Shown one piece after another: positions 1-10,667 of a stretch of DNA of 64,000 bases. The DNA is from Chrysogorgia sp. JL179-B06. Its lineage: Eukaryota > Cnidaria > Anthozoa > Scleralcyonacea > Chrysogorgiidae. How positions within the stretch are numbered: the first letter of the stretch is position 1; the number at the start of each line of letters is the position of its first letter. Where the stretch lies: positions 1,055,001-1,119,000 of the forward strand of contig JAYKKM010000168.1 of the NCBI GenBank assembly GCA_035772405.1. The letters are read 5' to 3'. The translations under genes were made by a program, and so were the position numbers. The notes beneath the pieces were generated by a model. It saw only the letters and a program-made list of their open reading frames with translations, searched no databases and was not told where the DNA came from.

Positions 1-2245
1 AGTGAAACGTTAGACCTCCTACATATTTCGCCAGTGGTATTATAGTGTTCATTTTTTAATTCATTATATGCATGACAAAATTACTACAGTACATTCTGAT
101 TGGTCGAGAGGAGTGCAGTCATTTCGTTTATTGCACTTTGGGGATTACAACTAATGTTACCATGGTAACAAAACTCAAAATGGCTGAAATCTATACTGGA
201 TTGTTTTGAATTATTATTTCTTAGGATTTGTCAAGTTTTAAGTTGTAATTGAAAATGTTATCGAAATACTTTAACATATGAATACGGTACACGTAAGTCA
301 CTCAGTAAGGTACGTTCGTATTTAGTAAATAAAGTTGACTTTTTTTATGGCGTTTAATAATTTTCAAGAAATTTTCTTTCGTAAAGATGAATGTGAAAGA
401 TCATTATATTCTAGTTGTTATGTGTGGTTGTATAGCTAAAAAAACGTTCATGAGATGAAAATAAATATTTTGACAAGTTGGACAACAACGCGATTTTGTC
501 AATGTATATATCATCACAAATAAGTAAATCATATGATTGTGATGTTTGCAAATTGTGCCAAATTGGACTCACCTAACGGCTATAGTGCAATTTTGGCACA
601 ATTTTCAAAAATCATTCGTAATGTAAATCCTTAATTGCACTCGCTTTTATACCATTATACCTGTACTAATTGTTACTATTGATACACTTGTTCGTATTAT
701 TGTGATGGTGCACATGATATTACCTTTCACATCTCAACGAGACCATGTATCGGGATTTGAGATTGGCTTAGTTCTGTTCGATTCTTTTTACCGTGTCATG
801 TCGTGGAATTATAGAACGTGGAATTATATTAGAGAATATTGGCTCTCCCAATATTTTGGTGCACCAGCATATTCCGGTTGTTGGTGTACATGTTACCCTG
901 GAGTGGCTTTTGAGCGAAAACTAAGCATTTCATTGGGTATTAACCCGTGAGACACGGGTCACTTAATAGGACAAAGTAAATGCTGGAAATCCACGTTTTC
1001 GAGAAGATATCTGCAGAGCAAAATAAAGAAGAGTTCGTTTGGTTCGAGCATTACAAAGACTCTACAATTCTCACATTAAAATGATGCTTATTGATTACGA
1101 CAATTTTTTCTTGCAGTCCCATATCATCGTATTACGGCAGAAGAAATCAACATCGCAATAACCGCAAGGGAAGATACTATCCGTATTATTAAAGGTATGA
1201 ATAGCTGTATAAATTGGATCCCAGAAAAATATTTTTACCACAAATTTGCTCAATCCCATGCTTATTTACAACATTTTGTGATTGTAGAGATCGAAAACCG
1301 TATATGGATCTTAATATACAATTTATTAAAAACCATTTATCTTAAACCTCCGTATTTCGTGTCTCTTGCAATAATTTGTATTTCTGTGTGATTTCCTAAT
1401 TGTGATTTTTGTAACCATGAATAAGTACCATCAAGATTATACAATCTATTCTCATTCTTGTCATTTTAATCATGTTAATTGCCATCATTAATGACTAGCA
1501 ACATAATTTTCAGCTGATATTTTTAACATAATGGCTAATATTAAGTGTCGAATATTAGTATTTTCCGTTATACGGCAATTGCAATCAATGGTTGAAGAAT
1601 GACTTAATCTGTTGGAAAATGTGTAGTCAAATCATATGGCTACCAGCTTTTTTCAAATATATTATCATTTATTCATGATGGTAACCACTGGGTGTGTTTT
1701 ATATTTCAGGAAAATGAAATGGATCTTCCACCGCACGACAATATACCAGCTATTATTTGTTTTTGTAGACATGGGACCAAAATATGTTCTAATTAGATTT
1801 GTAAACATTCGTTATTAAGCATTAAAAATTTCCAAGCATTCATTCTTCGTTTTCTTTAATTTTTGGGTTTCTAAAAAATAGTATTTAATTGTTATAGCAA
1901 GCACTGAGCAGGAAGGATATCATCGTGGGTGCAGGTTCACAATGTGCTAAGCATCCTTATACGATATTGCGCTATCTAGAACTATTATCAATATTGTACT
2001 GTTTAGTGCATCCACTCCACTCTACCGCTAATATGGCTTGTTTTCGTTTGGTCGATTTTCATCCACGTCCGCATAGAAAAACGTGCACTACGCTTGTTTG
2101 ATGCTCTTGTAGCTAAACCGAGTTTTTAAAATGAATAATTGAGAATATAATTTTCCATATAGTGCTCTCAAAATGGCAGCCGCACGGGCTCTTACATATA
2201 TCGCTGTCATGCTATAAAGATCTTTATTAAGATCATTAGCTATAG
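1..2245. other. No confident gene; AT-rich non-coding DNA
   Basis: I recognise no protein or element here. An imperfect inverted repeat lies at about 546-606 (AAATTGTGCCAAATT against AATTTTGGCACAATTT). Two segments have splice-like borders: 1117-1194 (acceptor TTTTTTCTTGCAG, donor GTATGA, 78 nt) and one starting at 1710 (acceptor TATATTTCAG). Their frames do not join into a convincing protein, and neither resembles a family I know. The small open frames at 702-950, 1197-1391 and 1636-1818 have no recognisable content and are probably chance. Confidence 0.4.
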
Positions 2246-2433
2246 ACCTTATTCCAAAATGGGGGAAAATTTAAAATTATTTTATGTTTAATGTGCATAC
2301 AAATATTAGCCCTTAGAACTTCTTTATTGTGTACGAAATCCCAAAGAATTTATCATCTGCTGAAACGAGGCTATAAGGGTAATTTAAATGCACATAAAAG
2401 AATATTAAATTGGCCGCCATTTTGGAATAAGGT
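2246..2433. mobile_element. Small inverted-repeat (MITE-like) element
   Basis: The ends are inverted copies: ACCTTATTCCAAAATGG at the left and its complement at the right. Imperfect pairing continues inward for roughly 60-70 bp per arm through ATTTTATGT and GTGCAT blocks. It is 188 bp with no coding sequence. I could not settle a target-site duplication (flanks TATAG and GTATA), so the superfamily is open. A non-autonomous DNA transposon is the simplest reading. Confidence 0.45.
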
Positions 2434-2494
2434 GTATATTATGATCTTAAACAGTTCTTCGTCACATTTCACTTCATAGTGTTAGAGTATACGA

Positions 2495-2585
2495 TATTGC
2501 TTGAAATACGAGTACGCTATAACCCCTCGGCTGCTTACTGTTTGAAGCTTTTATAGCGTGATGCTCAGATCTTTTACGCGAAAAT
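2495..2585 (+). repeat. Dispersed repeat family copy 1
   Basis: This stretch shares a diverged block with 4688-4828 and 15826-15975. The common parts are GAAATACG, an AACCCCTCGcc core, GCTTACTGTTTGAA and TTTTATAGCGT. There is no coding sequence. The three copies differ in length and are clearly decayed, so only family membership can be claimed. Confidence 0.45.
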
Positions 2586-2934
2586 AGCAGGCTAAATGTT
2601 GAAATCAATGGACAATAACTACAAGAGCCATTAAACCATCAAGCTTGTGTTGCAGTACATCCATCCCAGTGGGCGCACGACGTCCTTCCGACGTCGATTT
2701 TCGATCGAAATGCAGTACCAAATACCGAGGTTGATACAACGCCGAAAACATACGTTGTTAATGTCGATATGGAGTCGTCGAATTTCACTTAACCAGCAAA
2801 CATCGAAGTTGTTTCGACGACTTCTTTTCGACCATACATCGCGACACAATAAAATATATCCCCCATCACGTATTATTATCGAGGTATCTCGACCATTAAT
2901 AATTTATTTATCTAGACTATATATCAGATATAGT

Positions 2935-3237
2935 TTGACATGGCCCAATTCGTTTCGACACTCCAATCTAGTGTCTTCATCAGGGGTGATCGTTGTAAAG
3001 TTAGGATCCCTACTTATACCCTCATAGAACCAATGATGACGTTATCTATTAACAAGATGCTAATAAACTTCTGGTAGTAGACCACCATCATCGCGATTCG
3101 ATTGGGCGTGGATATTGATATGCCAAGCCTCCAGACAACGTCCCTGGTGGTATCGCGTATTAGTGGTAATAATTTTGGAATTTTCTCACTCAATCTCATG
3201 GTTGGTTACCCAACGCGTGATCCGACAACGCAGAATT
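2935..3237 (-). pseudogene. Penelope-like element 3' end: GIY-YIG C-terminal region plus ribozyme repeat
   Basis: Read on the minus strand, with one frameshift and stops, this encodes the end of a PLE endonuclease: NSALSDHALG, then an ENSKIITTN block, RYHQ, CLEAWHIN and NRDDGGLLPE. These blocks are typical of the region after the GIY-YIG core. A hammerhead-like repeat follows downstream (2940-2993). The piece continues the GIY-YIG fragment at 3690-3945; an inverted-repeat element at 3241-3690 separates the two. A second copy of the same family lies at 10985-11245 on the other strand. Assignment rests on motif recognition. Confidence 0.6.
2940..2993 (-). ncRNA. Hammerhead ribozyme motif, PLE type (family A)
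   Basis: On the minus strand the conserved core CTGATGA (complement of 2977-2983) is followed by stem II (GACACT paired with AGTGTC around a loop of about 7 nt) and then GAAA (complement of 2953-2956). The short stem III after GAAA, expected as ACGTH, is damaged here by two extra bases. Very short stem III is the known form of hammerheads in Penelope-like retroelements, where dimeric folding restores activity. Core and stem II are intact; cleavage activity is doubtful. Confidence 0.6.
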
Positions 3238-3240
3238 TTC

Positions 3241-3690
3241 CTTTTTTGAAAAGAAAACAGCCTAATTTGGTGTTCTTTTAAAAGTATAATGTTTGGAAAT
3301 ATTTAATAGTTTTACGGTATATGCTCTTGTACTCGAGAAATAACGTTTTAATTCTCGTATTTTAGGCTTCTGGACGCCGCCATTTTGAGTTTGCTCGACG
3401 GCTCAGACTCAAGGTCCAGCGGGGGTTTCTTTTCAATTTGACGTCACTTGAGTGCAAGGAACAAAAGACTCAATGACGTCAAAATTGAAAAGAAAACCAC
3501 CGCTGTACATCAATCTTCAGCCGTCGAACAAACTCGAAAATGGCGGCTTCCAGAAGCATAAAATACGAGAATGAAAACGTTATTTCTCGAGTACAAGATC
3601 AGATATCGTAAAACTATTAACATTTCTAAACATTATAACTCATGGCCTGTTATTTAAAAGTAATTTATTTTTTGGGTACAGTTCCCCTTT
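3241..3690. mobile_element. Foldback (long inverted-repeat) element inserted in a PLE
   Basis: Two arms of about 190 bp are inverted copies around a short centre near 3460. Matching blocks include GAGAAATAACGTTTT, ATTCTCGTATTTTA, GCCGCCATTTT, CGACGGCT and TTTTCAATTTTGACGTCA. The right edge (TTTAAAGGGGAACTGTAC) abuts PLE coding sequence, and the left edge abuts the next PLE segment. The element therefore split one minus-strand PLE copy. It has no coding capacity. Left terminal bases are lost or diverged, so no target duplication is assigned. Confidence 0.6.
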
Positions 3691-3945
3691 AAAGGCATAC
3701 GAAACTGACGTTTAGTCTGACCAATGTACTCCGTATCTCAGTCATTGCACGGAATGGAATAAATAGCGTCTTTCCTCTTTTCCTTCGCAATACGACCCCT
3801 AGGTTTTGCAAAAATATAACCCAACGTCAAGAAAGGTTTTTGAGCAAACTACCCAAGATTCTTTTAATTGGGACAACCATCACCGAACTTTCGTTCTCAG
3901 AGTTTGTACGTGGTGGTGCAACTGCAGGTTTTAAACAGTTTAGAA
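3690..3945 (-). pseudogene. Penelope-like GIY-YIG endonuclease fragment
   Basis: The minus strand reads LGYIFAKPRGR, a basic linker, then AIYSIPCND, a stop where a cysteine is expected, and EYIGQTKRQFRMP. This is the GIY/YIG core of PLE endonucleases, with the Y-I-G-Q-T-K-R-Q-F block intact. The stop inside the paired-cysteine motif and the interruption at 3690 make it non-functional. It lies head to head with a PLE reverse-transcriptase fragment on the plus strand from about 3960. Confidence 0.7.
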
Positions 3946-3959
3946 AAAATATAGCAATT

Positions 3960-4660
3960 TTATAGAGCAGCGATGGGCTATCTCCACGATTTTACGTCTT
4001 ACTATTTAGTACAGGTTTTGTCACCAATTGTTGGGAAATCGGAGAACACAGTAAAAAATTCCCTTGAATTTTCGGATTTTATTAAGAGTATTACTATTAA
4101 TACCGATGATGAATTGGTATCGTTTGACGTCGTTTCTCTCTTCACCAAAATACCAGTTGATCTTGCTGCACAATTGCCGACCGAATAGACTAAGACAAAT
4201 GTTACTTTAGATCAAAGAACATCGTTGCCTGTTGAGGATTTAATAGAACTCTTAACTCTTTGTCTAAACACAACTAGTTTTGTGTATGATGGCACTTACT
4301 ATCAACAGGTTTTTGGCACATTCGTATGCGTTCACCCGTTTCTGCTGTCATTGTTAATTTAGTGATGGAAGACATTGACTTTGTTTTGGAAACGATAGGA
4401 TGTTCTTTTGAACCACTTGAACTTCATAGATCCTTCACTTCAATTCACAGTAGAACGTGAAAAGAATGAATGTTTACCATTTTTGGATTCAGTCGTCAAA
4501 CGAACAGACCACGGGAAATTAGAAACTGCTGTATACCAAAAACCAACACACACTGACAAATATCTTTCATTTGATTCTCACCACCCTACATGCCCTAAGA
4601 AGTCCGTTCCTAGAATTTTGTTTTTGAGATCTCAAGGCATACCATCTAGTTCCGATTGAA
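3960..4660 (+). pseudogene. Penelope-like reverse transcriptase fragment
   Basis: The first open stretch (3973-4188) has LSPIVGKSENTVKNS and DDELVSFDVVSLFTKIPVDLA, PLE RT motifs around the first catalytic aspartate. After a stop, a frame carries TTSFVYDGTYYQQVFGT and, one base shifted, SPVSAVIVNLVMEDID. A later part (4408-4659) has LPFLDSVVKR and KPTHTDKYLSFDSHHP. The YVDD catalytic block expected between these parts is missing, which indicates an internal deletion. Stops and a frameshift confirm it is dead. Confidence 0.7.
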
Positions 4661-4687
4661 GGGAAAGTGAGCGAAAACATGTATTCT

Positions 4688-4828
4688 AATGATAATAACT
4701 ATCCTAACTAGAAATACGAATCCGCAATAATCCCCTCGCCCGCCTTTTCTATCCCCCTACGGGATTTTCCCCATCCATGGTGCCCAGATCTCGCACGCTG
4801 TGGCCGTGTATTTGCAAAAATTCAAAAG
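4688..4828 (+). repeat. Dispersed repeat family copy 2, interrupted by the foldback element
   Basis: Shares ACTAGAAATACG, CAATAAtCCCCTCGCCCGC and TATTTGCAAAA blocks with the copy at 15826-15975. The 5.3-kb foldback element inserted next to it: its target site CCCGTT begins at 4829. Confidence 0.4.
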
Positions 4829-5170
4829 CCCGTTAGTAGGTAACCCCCCCCCATCCAGGGACCAAAGGATGCCGCCTCATTAGTATTTCAATAGAACAAT
4901 AGGCAGAACAAAGAGCGTTACGTACAAAAAGTAATTAGTATTGTTAGCGTGACGAACGCATAGCATGCCTTTTCATTAAATATTCCGTGTGAGGGACATG
5001 TGAGGGACGAAAGTAATTACCTCTAAGCCTCTTTCACCTTTGCGTTCCCTAACCCTAGTCTCGTGTACCTTTGGGCCCCCATCGTATACTTAGGCGGTTC
5101 TCTCTGTGAAGAAATTAGCGTTAAGAACTAGCCCTATTCCACCTTCAGAACCCTAAATTTAATTATATAT

Positions 5171-6075
5171 TTGGAATATCACCGATTGCCGTGCGATTGC
5201 CTAAGCGTTCGACTGAACCTATATCTTCTTTCGAATGAACCTGTGTTTTCACTGCATCTATACAAAGAGATGAACCCTAATAATTTTGGCCGTATTATGG
5301 CTTATCTCGCTTTAGTGTACACAATTCCTATGAGGAATAAACTCGGAAAACAGTGCGAAGAACTGTTCAAGATCCCAAACACATTTGACTTAGAAAAATT
5401 ATAAAGTTAAACGGTCTTTGTTAAACTGGATGACTCGGCTATTTTATAACGTCGTTGTCATGATGTGTATTCACGTTGTTAAGGTTAAGATTTGCATAAG
5501 CCTTTGAACTCTAGCCATTTTGGCCGAATTATCGCTAATTATCTCGCGTTAGTGTACGGGATTCCAATTGGGGAAGAAACCCTTCGGGAAACAGTGTGAG
5601 TAACTGTTCAAGATCTCAAACGCATCGACATAGAAAAATAATAAATAGTTACTTAGTTTTGGCGTAAAGTATTCTGAAGAAACTATTCGCAAAATGATCA
5701 GGAATTACAAAATAATGTTTCCTGGCAGAAGAAGTATTATATATCTAAGAGTTTTAAATTGGTTGAACCGCTTTACTTCATAGAGAACGACGGAACGAGG
5801 AGTTAGAACGAGGATATAAAGCGGACTAAGTAACTTTAGCAGCTTGAATACATTTGTCCACCTGATCTTAGATAAAAGCGTGAGATAAGAGCGTAATTAA
5901 AGGATTATATGTTTGATAGCATAAGCGTTCAAATCGGCAGAAATAACTTGCCGAGCAATCATTTCGGGAGAATTATCACTTATCTAACCTTCGTTTATCG
6001 ATTAAGCGATCCATGTGTCGAAGAAACACTTCGGGAAGCAGTGTGAACAACTGCTCAAGATCTCAAACATAGTAA
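5171..6075 (+). repeat. Three diverged direct copies of a coding-like 130-bp block, left arm
   Basis: Copies lie at about 5277-5404, 5512-5640 and 5955-6075. Each translates to a related block: NNFGRIMAYLALVYTIP, SHFGRIIANYLALVYGIP and NHFGRIITYLTFVYRL. Copies 2 and 3 continue EETLRE(T/A)V, a stop, then a (V/T)T(V/A)QDLK stretch. Copy 1 lies in a 77-codon open frame starting at 5171 but is frame-shifted after the block. The shared pattern suggests a decayed, repeated protein-coding exon. N-x-F-G-R-I followed by a hydrophobic helix resembles a Bcl-2 BH1 motif with F for W. That resemblance is only a hypothesis. Confidence 0.35.
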
Positions 6076-6404
6076 TAATGACGCTGTGCTACGGTCTGAT
6101 TTGAATATTGGTTGGTTTTTGAACAAGAGGAAGACGTTAAAAAGTCATTAGTCTGCTGTGCTTCAACAACTTTACGCCTGATTTGAATATTAGTTAATTA
6201 GGTTTGAAGGAGAAAAAGGTCATTAGGTCAAGGCGAATGCGTGGGTTCGAATTCGTTTCGTCTAACGATTACAAGGCTGTGTTTGTGGTTAACTAGCAAT
6301 CGGAGAGATATTTGCGATTCCAATGAACTTTGTTCACGGTCTATCTCGTTGTTGGGAGACGAAATGGGCCAGGGATGTTGACGCAAAACACGCTTTAATA
6401 TCAG

Positions 6405-7397
6405 CGTTGTCTTATCTTTACCTTTATCTTAATTTATCCTTATCTTAATTTATCCTTATCTTTATCTTTATCTTTATCCTTATCTTTATCTTTATCCTTA
6501 TATTTATCCTTATCCTTATCTTTATTTTTATCCTTATCCTTATCCTTATCTTTATCCTTATCTTTATCCTTATCTTTATCTTTATCTTTATCCTTATCTT
6601 AATCTTTATCCCTATCTTTATCATTATCCTTATCTTTATCTTTATCCTTATCCTTATCTTTATCCTTATCCTTATCTTTATCCTTATCTTTATCCTTATC
6701 TTTATCCTTATCCTTATCCTTATCTTTACCCTTATCTTTATCTTTATCCTTATCCTTATCTTTATCTTTATCTTTATCCTTATCTTTATCTTTATCCTTA
6801 TCTTTATCCTTATCTTTATCCTTATCTTTATCTTTATCTTTATCTTTATCCTTATCTTTATCCTTATCTTTATCCTTATCCTTATCTTTATCCTTATCTT
6901 TATCCTTATCTTTATCCTTATCCTTATCCTTATCTTTATCCTTATCTTTATCCTTTATCCTTATCTTTATCTTTATCCTTATCTTTATCCTTATCTTTAT
7001 CCTTATCTTTATCTTTATCTTTATCTTTATCTTTATCTTTATCCTTATCTTTATCTTTATCCTTATCTTTATCCTTATCTTTATCCTTATCTTTATCTTT
7101 ATCTTTATACATATCTTTATCCTTATCTTTATCCTTATCTTTATCCTTATCTTTATCCTTATCCTTATCCTTATCTTTATCTTTATCCTTATCTTTATCC
7201 TTATCTTTATCCTTATCTTTAACCTTATCTTTATCTTTATCTTTATCCTTATCTTTATCCTTATCTTTATCCTTATCTTTATCTTTATCCTTATCTTTAT
7301 CCTTATCCTTATCTTTATCCTTATCTTTATCTTTATCCTTATCTTTATCTTTATCTTTATCCTTATCTTTATCTTTATCCTTATCCTTATCCTTATC
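6405..7397. repeat. (TTATCC/TTATCT)n hexamer array, left arm
   Basis: About 1 kb made almost only of two interspersed hexamers, TTATCC and TTATCT, with rare variants (TTACCC, TTATAC, an extra T). It ends at a 143-bp core of GGGATGATCTTTGATC-type units. Confidence 0.95.
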
Positions 7398-7540
7398 TGA
7401 TCAGGGATGATCTTTGATCCGGGATGATCTTTGATCTGGGATGATCTTTGATCAGGGATTATCTCTGATCAGAGATCATCCTGGATAAAATATCATCCCG
7501 GATCAAAGATCATCCCGGATCAAAGATCATCCCTGATCAG
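7398..7540. repeat. Palindromic core of GATC-rich repeats
   Basis: Units of the form GGGATGATCTTTGATC repeat toward the centre, then reverse as GATCAAAGATCATCCC. The symmetry point is CTCTGATCAGAG at 7463-7474. This is the tip of the large hairpin. It could extrude as a cruciform. Confidence 0.9.
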
Positions 7541-8560
7541 ATAAGGATAAGGATAAGGATAAAGATAAGGATAAAGATAAAGATAAAGATAAGGATAAAG
7601 ATAAAGATAAGGATAAAGATAAGGATAAGGATAAAGATAAGGATAAAGATAAAGATAAGGATAAAGATAAGGATAAAGATAAGGATAAAGATAAAGATAA
7701 AGATAAGGATAAAGATAAGGATAAAGATAAGGATAAAGATAAGGATAAGGATAAGGATAAAGATAAAGATAAAGATAAGGATAAGGATAAGGATAAAGAT
7801 AAGGATAAAGATAAGGATAAAGATAAGGATAAAGATAAGGATAAAGATAAAGATAAAGATAAAGATAAAGATAAAGATAAGGATAAAGATAAGGATAAAG
7901 ATAAAGATAAAGATAAAGATAAAGATAAAGATAAAGATAAAGATAAGGATAAAGATAAGGATAAAGATAAGGATAAGGATAAGGATAAAGATAAGGATAA
8001 AGATAAGGATAAAGATAAGGATAAGGATAAAGATAAGGATAAAGATAAGGATAAAGATAAGGATAAAGATAAGGATAAAGATAAAGATAAGGATAAAGAT
8101 AAGGATAAAGATAAGGATAAAGATAAGGATAAAGATAAAGATAAAGATAAAGATAAAGATAAGGATAAAGATAAGGATAAAGATAAGGATAAAGATAAAG
8201 ATAAGGATAAAGATAAAGATAAAGATAAGGATAAGGATAAAGATAAAGATAAGGATAAAGATAAGGATAAGGATAAGGATAAAGATAAGGATAAAGATAA
8301 GGATAAGGATAAAGATAAGGATAAGGATAAAGATAAAGATAAGGATAATGATAAAGATAGGGATAAAGATTAAGATAAGGATAAAGATAAAGATAAAGAT
8401 AAGGATAAAGATAAGTATAAAGATAAGGATAAGGATAAGGATAAAAATAAAGATAAGGATAAGGATAAATATAAGGATAAAGATAAAGATAAGGATAAAG
8501 ATAAAGATAAAGATAAGGATAAATTAAGATAAGGATAAATTAAGATAAAGGTAAAGATAA
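7541..8560. repeat. (AAGATA/AGGATA)n hexamer array, right arm
   Basis: Reverse complement of the left-arm array in composition, but the order of the two hexamer variants differs from the left arm after the first few units. The two arrays have therefore evolved separately since the inverted duplication. Confidence 0.95.
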
Positions 8561-8894
8561 GACAACGCTGATATTAAAGCGTGTTTTGCGTCAACATCCC
8601 TGGCCCATTTCGTCTCCCAACAACGAGATAGACCGTGAACAAAGTTCATTGGAATCGCAAATATCTCTCCGATTGCTAGTTAACCACAAACACAGCCTTG
8701 TAATCGTTAGACGAAACGAATTCGAACCCACGCATTCGCCTTGACCTAATGACCTTTTTCTCCTTCAAACCTAATTAACTAATATTCAAATCAGGCGTAA
8801 AGTTGTTGAAGCACAGCAGACTAATGACTTTTTAACGTCTTCCTCTTGTTCAAAACCAACCAATATTCAAATCAGACCGTAGCACAGCGTCATT

Positions 8895-9800
8895 ATTACT
8901 ATGTTTGAGATCTTGAGCAGTTGTTCACACTGCTTCCCGAAGTGTTTCTTCGACACATGGATCGCTTAATCGATAAACGAAGGTTAGATAAGTGATAATT
9001 CTCCCGAAATGATTGCTCGGCAAGTTATTTCTGCCGATTTGAACGCTTATGCTATCAAACATATAATCCTTTAATTACGCTCTTATCTCACGCTTTTATC
9101 TAAGATCAGGTGGACAAATGTATTCAAGCTGCTAAAGTTACTTTGTCCGCTTTATATCCTCGTTCTAACTCCTCGTTCCGTCGTTCTCTATGAAGTAAAG
9201 CGGTTCAACCAATTTAAAACTCTTAGATATATAATACTTCTTCTGCCAGGAAACATTATTTTGTAATTCCTGATCATTTTGCGAATAGTTTCTTCAGAAT
9301 ACTTTACGCCAAAACTAAGTAACTATTTATTATTTTTCTATGTCGATGCGTTTGAGATCTTGAACAGTTACTCACACTGTTTCCCGAAGGGTTTCTTCCC
9401 CAATTGGAATCCCGTACACTAACGCGAGATAATTAGCGATAATTCGGCCAAAATGGCTAGGGTTCAAAGGCTTATGCAAATCTTAACCTTAACAACGTGA
9501 ATACACATCGTGACAACGACGTTATAAAATAGCCGAGTCATCCAGTTTAACAAAGACCGTTTAACTTTATAATTTTTCTAAGTCAAATGTGTTTGGGATC
9601 TTGAACAGTTCTTCGCACTGTTTTCCGAGTTTATTCCTCATAGGAATTGTGTACACTAAAGCGAGATAAGCCATAATACGGCCAAAATTATTAGGGTTCA
9701 TCTCTTTGTATAGATGCAGTGAAAACACAGGTTCATTCGAAAGAAGATATAGGTTCAGTCGAACGCTTAGGCAATCGCACGGCAATCGGTGATATTCCAA
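8895..9800 (-). repeat. Three diverged coding-like blocks, right arm
   Basis: Inverted copy of 5171-6075. The 77-codon frame at 9567-9800 is identical in translation to the one at 5171-5404, and the two downstream copies carry the same stops as in the left arm. The damage therefore predates the inverted duplication, or the arms are being homogenised. The possible BH1-like reading discussed for the left arm applies equally here. Confidence 0.35.
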
Positions 9801-10138
9801 ATATATAATTAAATTTAGGGTTCTGAAGGTGGAATAGGGCTAGTTCTTAACGCTAATTTCTTCACAGAGAGAACCGCCTAAGTATACGATGGGGGCCCAA
9901 AGGTACACGAGACTAGGGTTAGGGAACGCAAAGGTGAAAGAGGCTTAGAGGTAATTACTTTCGTCCCTCACATGTCCCTCACACGGAATATTTAATGAAA
10001 AGGCATGCTATGCGTTCGTCACGCTAACAATACTAATTACTTTTTGTACGTAACGCTCTTTGTTCTGCCTATTGTTCTATTGAAATACTAATGAGGCGGC
10101 ATCCTTTGGTCCCTGGATGGGGGGGTTACCTACTCCCG

Positions 10139-10480
10139 TTTCGTCGAAGAAATGTTTTGAACGTTATCTCGGCCAATATTTAACCGATTTAAAATCTGAA
10201 AACAGATTTGGAATTAGCGAGTCAACGTACATAACATACGTGTTTACTATATTACGAGAACCTGAGTACCCTTCGTAAAAACGGTTTATGTACTTAGAAA
10301 TTAGTCGGCTATAAGCTGGTCACTTCGTCGAATATTATTTTGAACGTTATCTCGATCAATAGTTAACCGTTTTCAATTCTGAAAACAGATTTAGAATTGC
10401 CTAGTCCAAGTACATAACATAGGTGCCTATTATCTTACGCAAACATGCATACCCTTCGCAAAAACCTGTTTATGTGTCGG
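10139..10480. repeat. Degenerate tandem duplication of about 180 bp
   Basis: Two diverged direct copies, about 10139-10300 and 10320-10480, share TTTGAACGTTATCTCG, CTGAAAACAGATTT, GTACATAACATA and TACCCTTCG blocks. There is no coding signal. Confidence 0.6.
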
Positions 10481-10540
10481 ATTCAAACGGATCACCCAAG
10501 ACGACATTTTACTTCCTTATAAGGAGATGACCTACCATTT

Positions 10541-10541
10541 T

Positions 10542-10580
<39 letters not shown>
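10541..10580. repeat. (AC)n(AT)n compound microsatellite
   Basis: A run of CA dinucleotides passes directly into TA dinucleotides. Confidence 0.95.
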
Positions 10581-10667
10581 AACTTTCGGTGAGAAATTGA
10601 TCCGTGCCGCGGCGAGATTATCACCTTCGCTTGCGAGGGGATGATTTTCTAAAAAACTGTTTAAAAG

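Larger units (their letters stand above)
4829..10140. mobile_element. 5.3-kb foldback element with 6-bp TSD; possible gutted Polinton/Maverick
   Basis: The element runs from 4835 to 10134. Its two arms are inverted copies of about 2.65 kb meeting near 7468. The ends are AGTAGGTAACCCC and its complement, flanked by CCCGTT at 4829-4834 and 10135-10140. Arms are nearly identical: I noted single-base differences (for example in the stretches at 5471/9513 and 5826/9147) and indels in the hexamer arrays, so they are not a trivial mirror copy. Each arm holds about 1.57 kb of unique DNA and then a (TTATCC/TTATCT)n array. No transposase, integrase or polymerase is present. A 6-bp TSD, 5'-AG terminus and very long inverted repeats are established Polinton/Maverick traits; that assignment is inference. 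Confidence 0.65.

Noticed and set aside
702..950. 82-codon frame as a gene
   Set aside because: No recognisable domain, and no supporting splice or promoter signal; frames of this length are expected by chance.
6405..8560. Telomere or CRISPR-like array
   Set aside because: Simple hexamer slippage array with no spacers; its inverted partner and transposon borders explain it.
4835..10134. Palindrome as a pure sequencing foldback artefact
   Set aside because: A 6-bp target duplication borders it exactly, and the arms differ by substitutions and array indels; an artefact would give neither.
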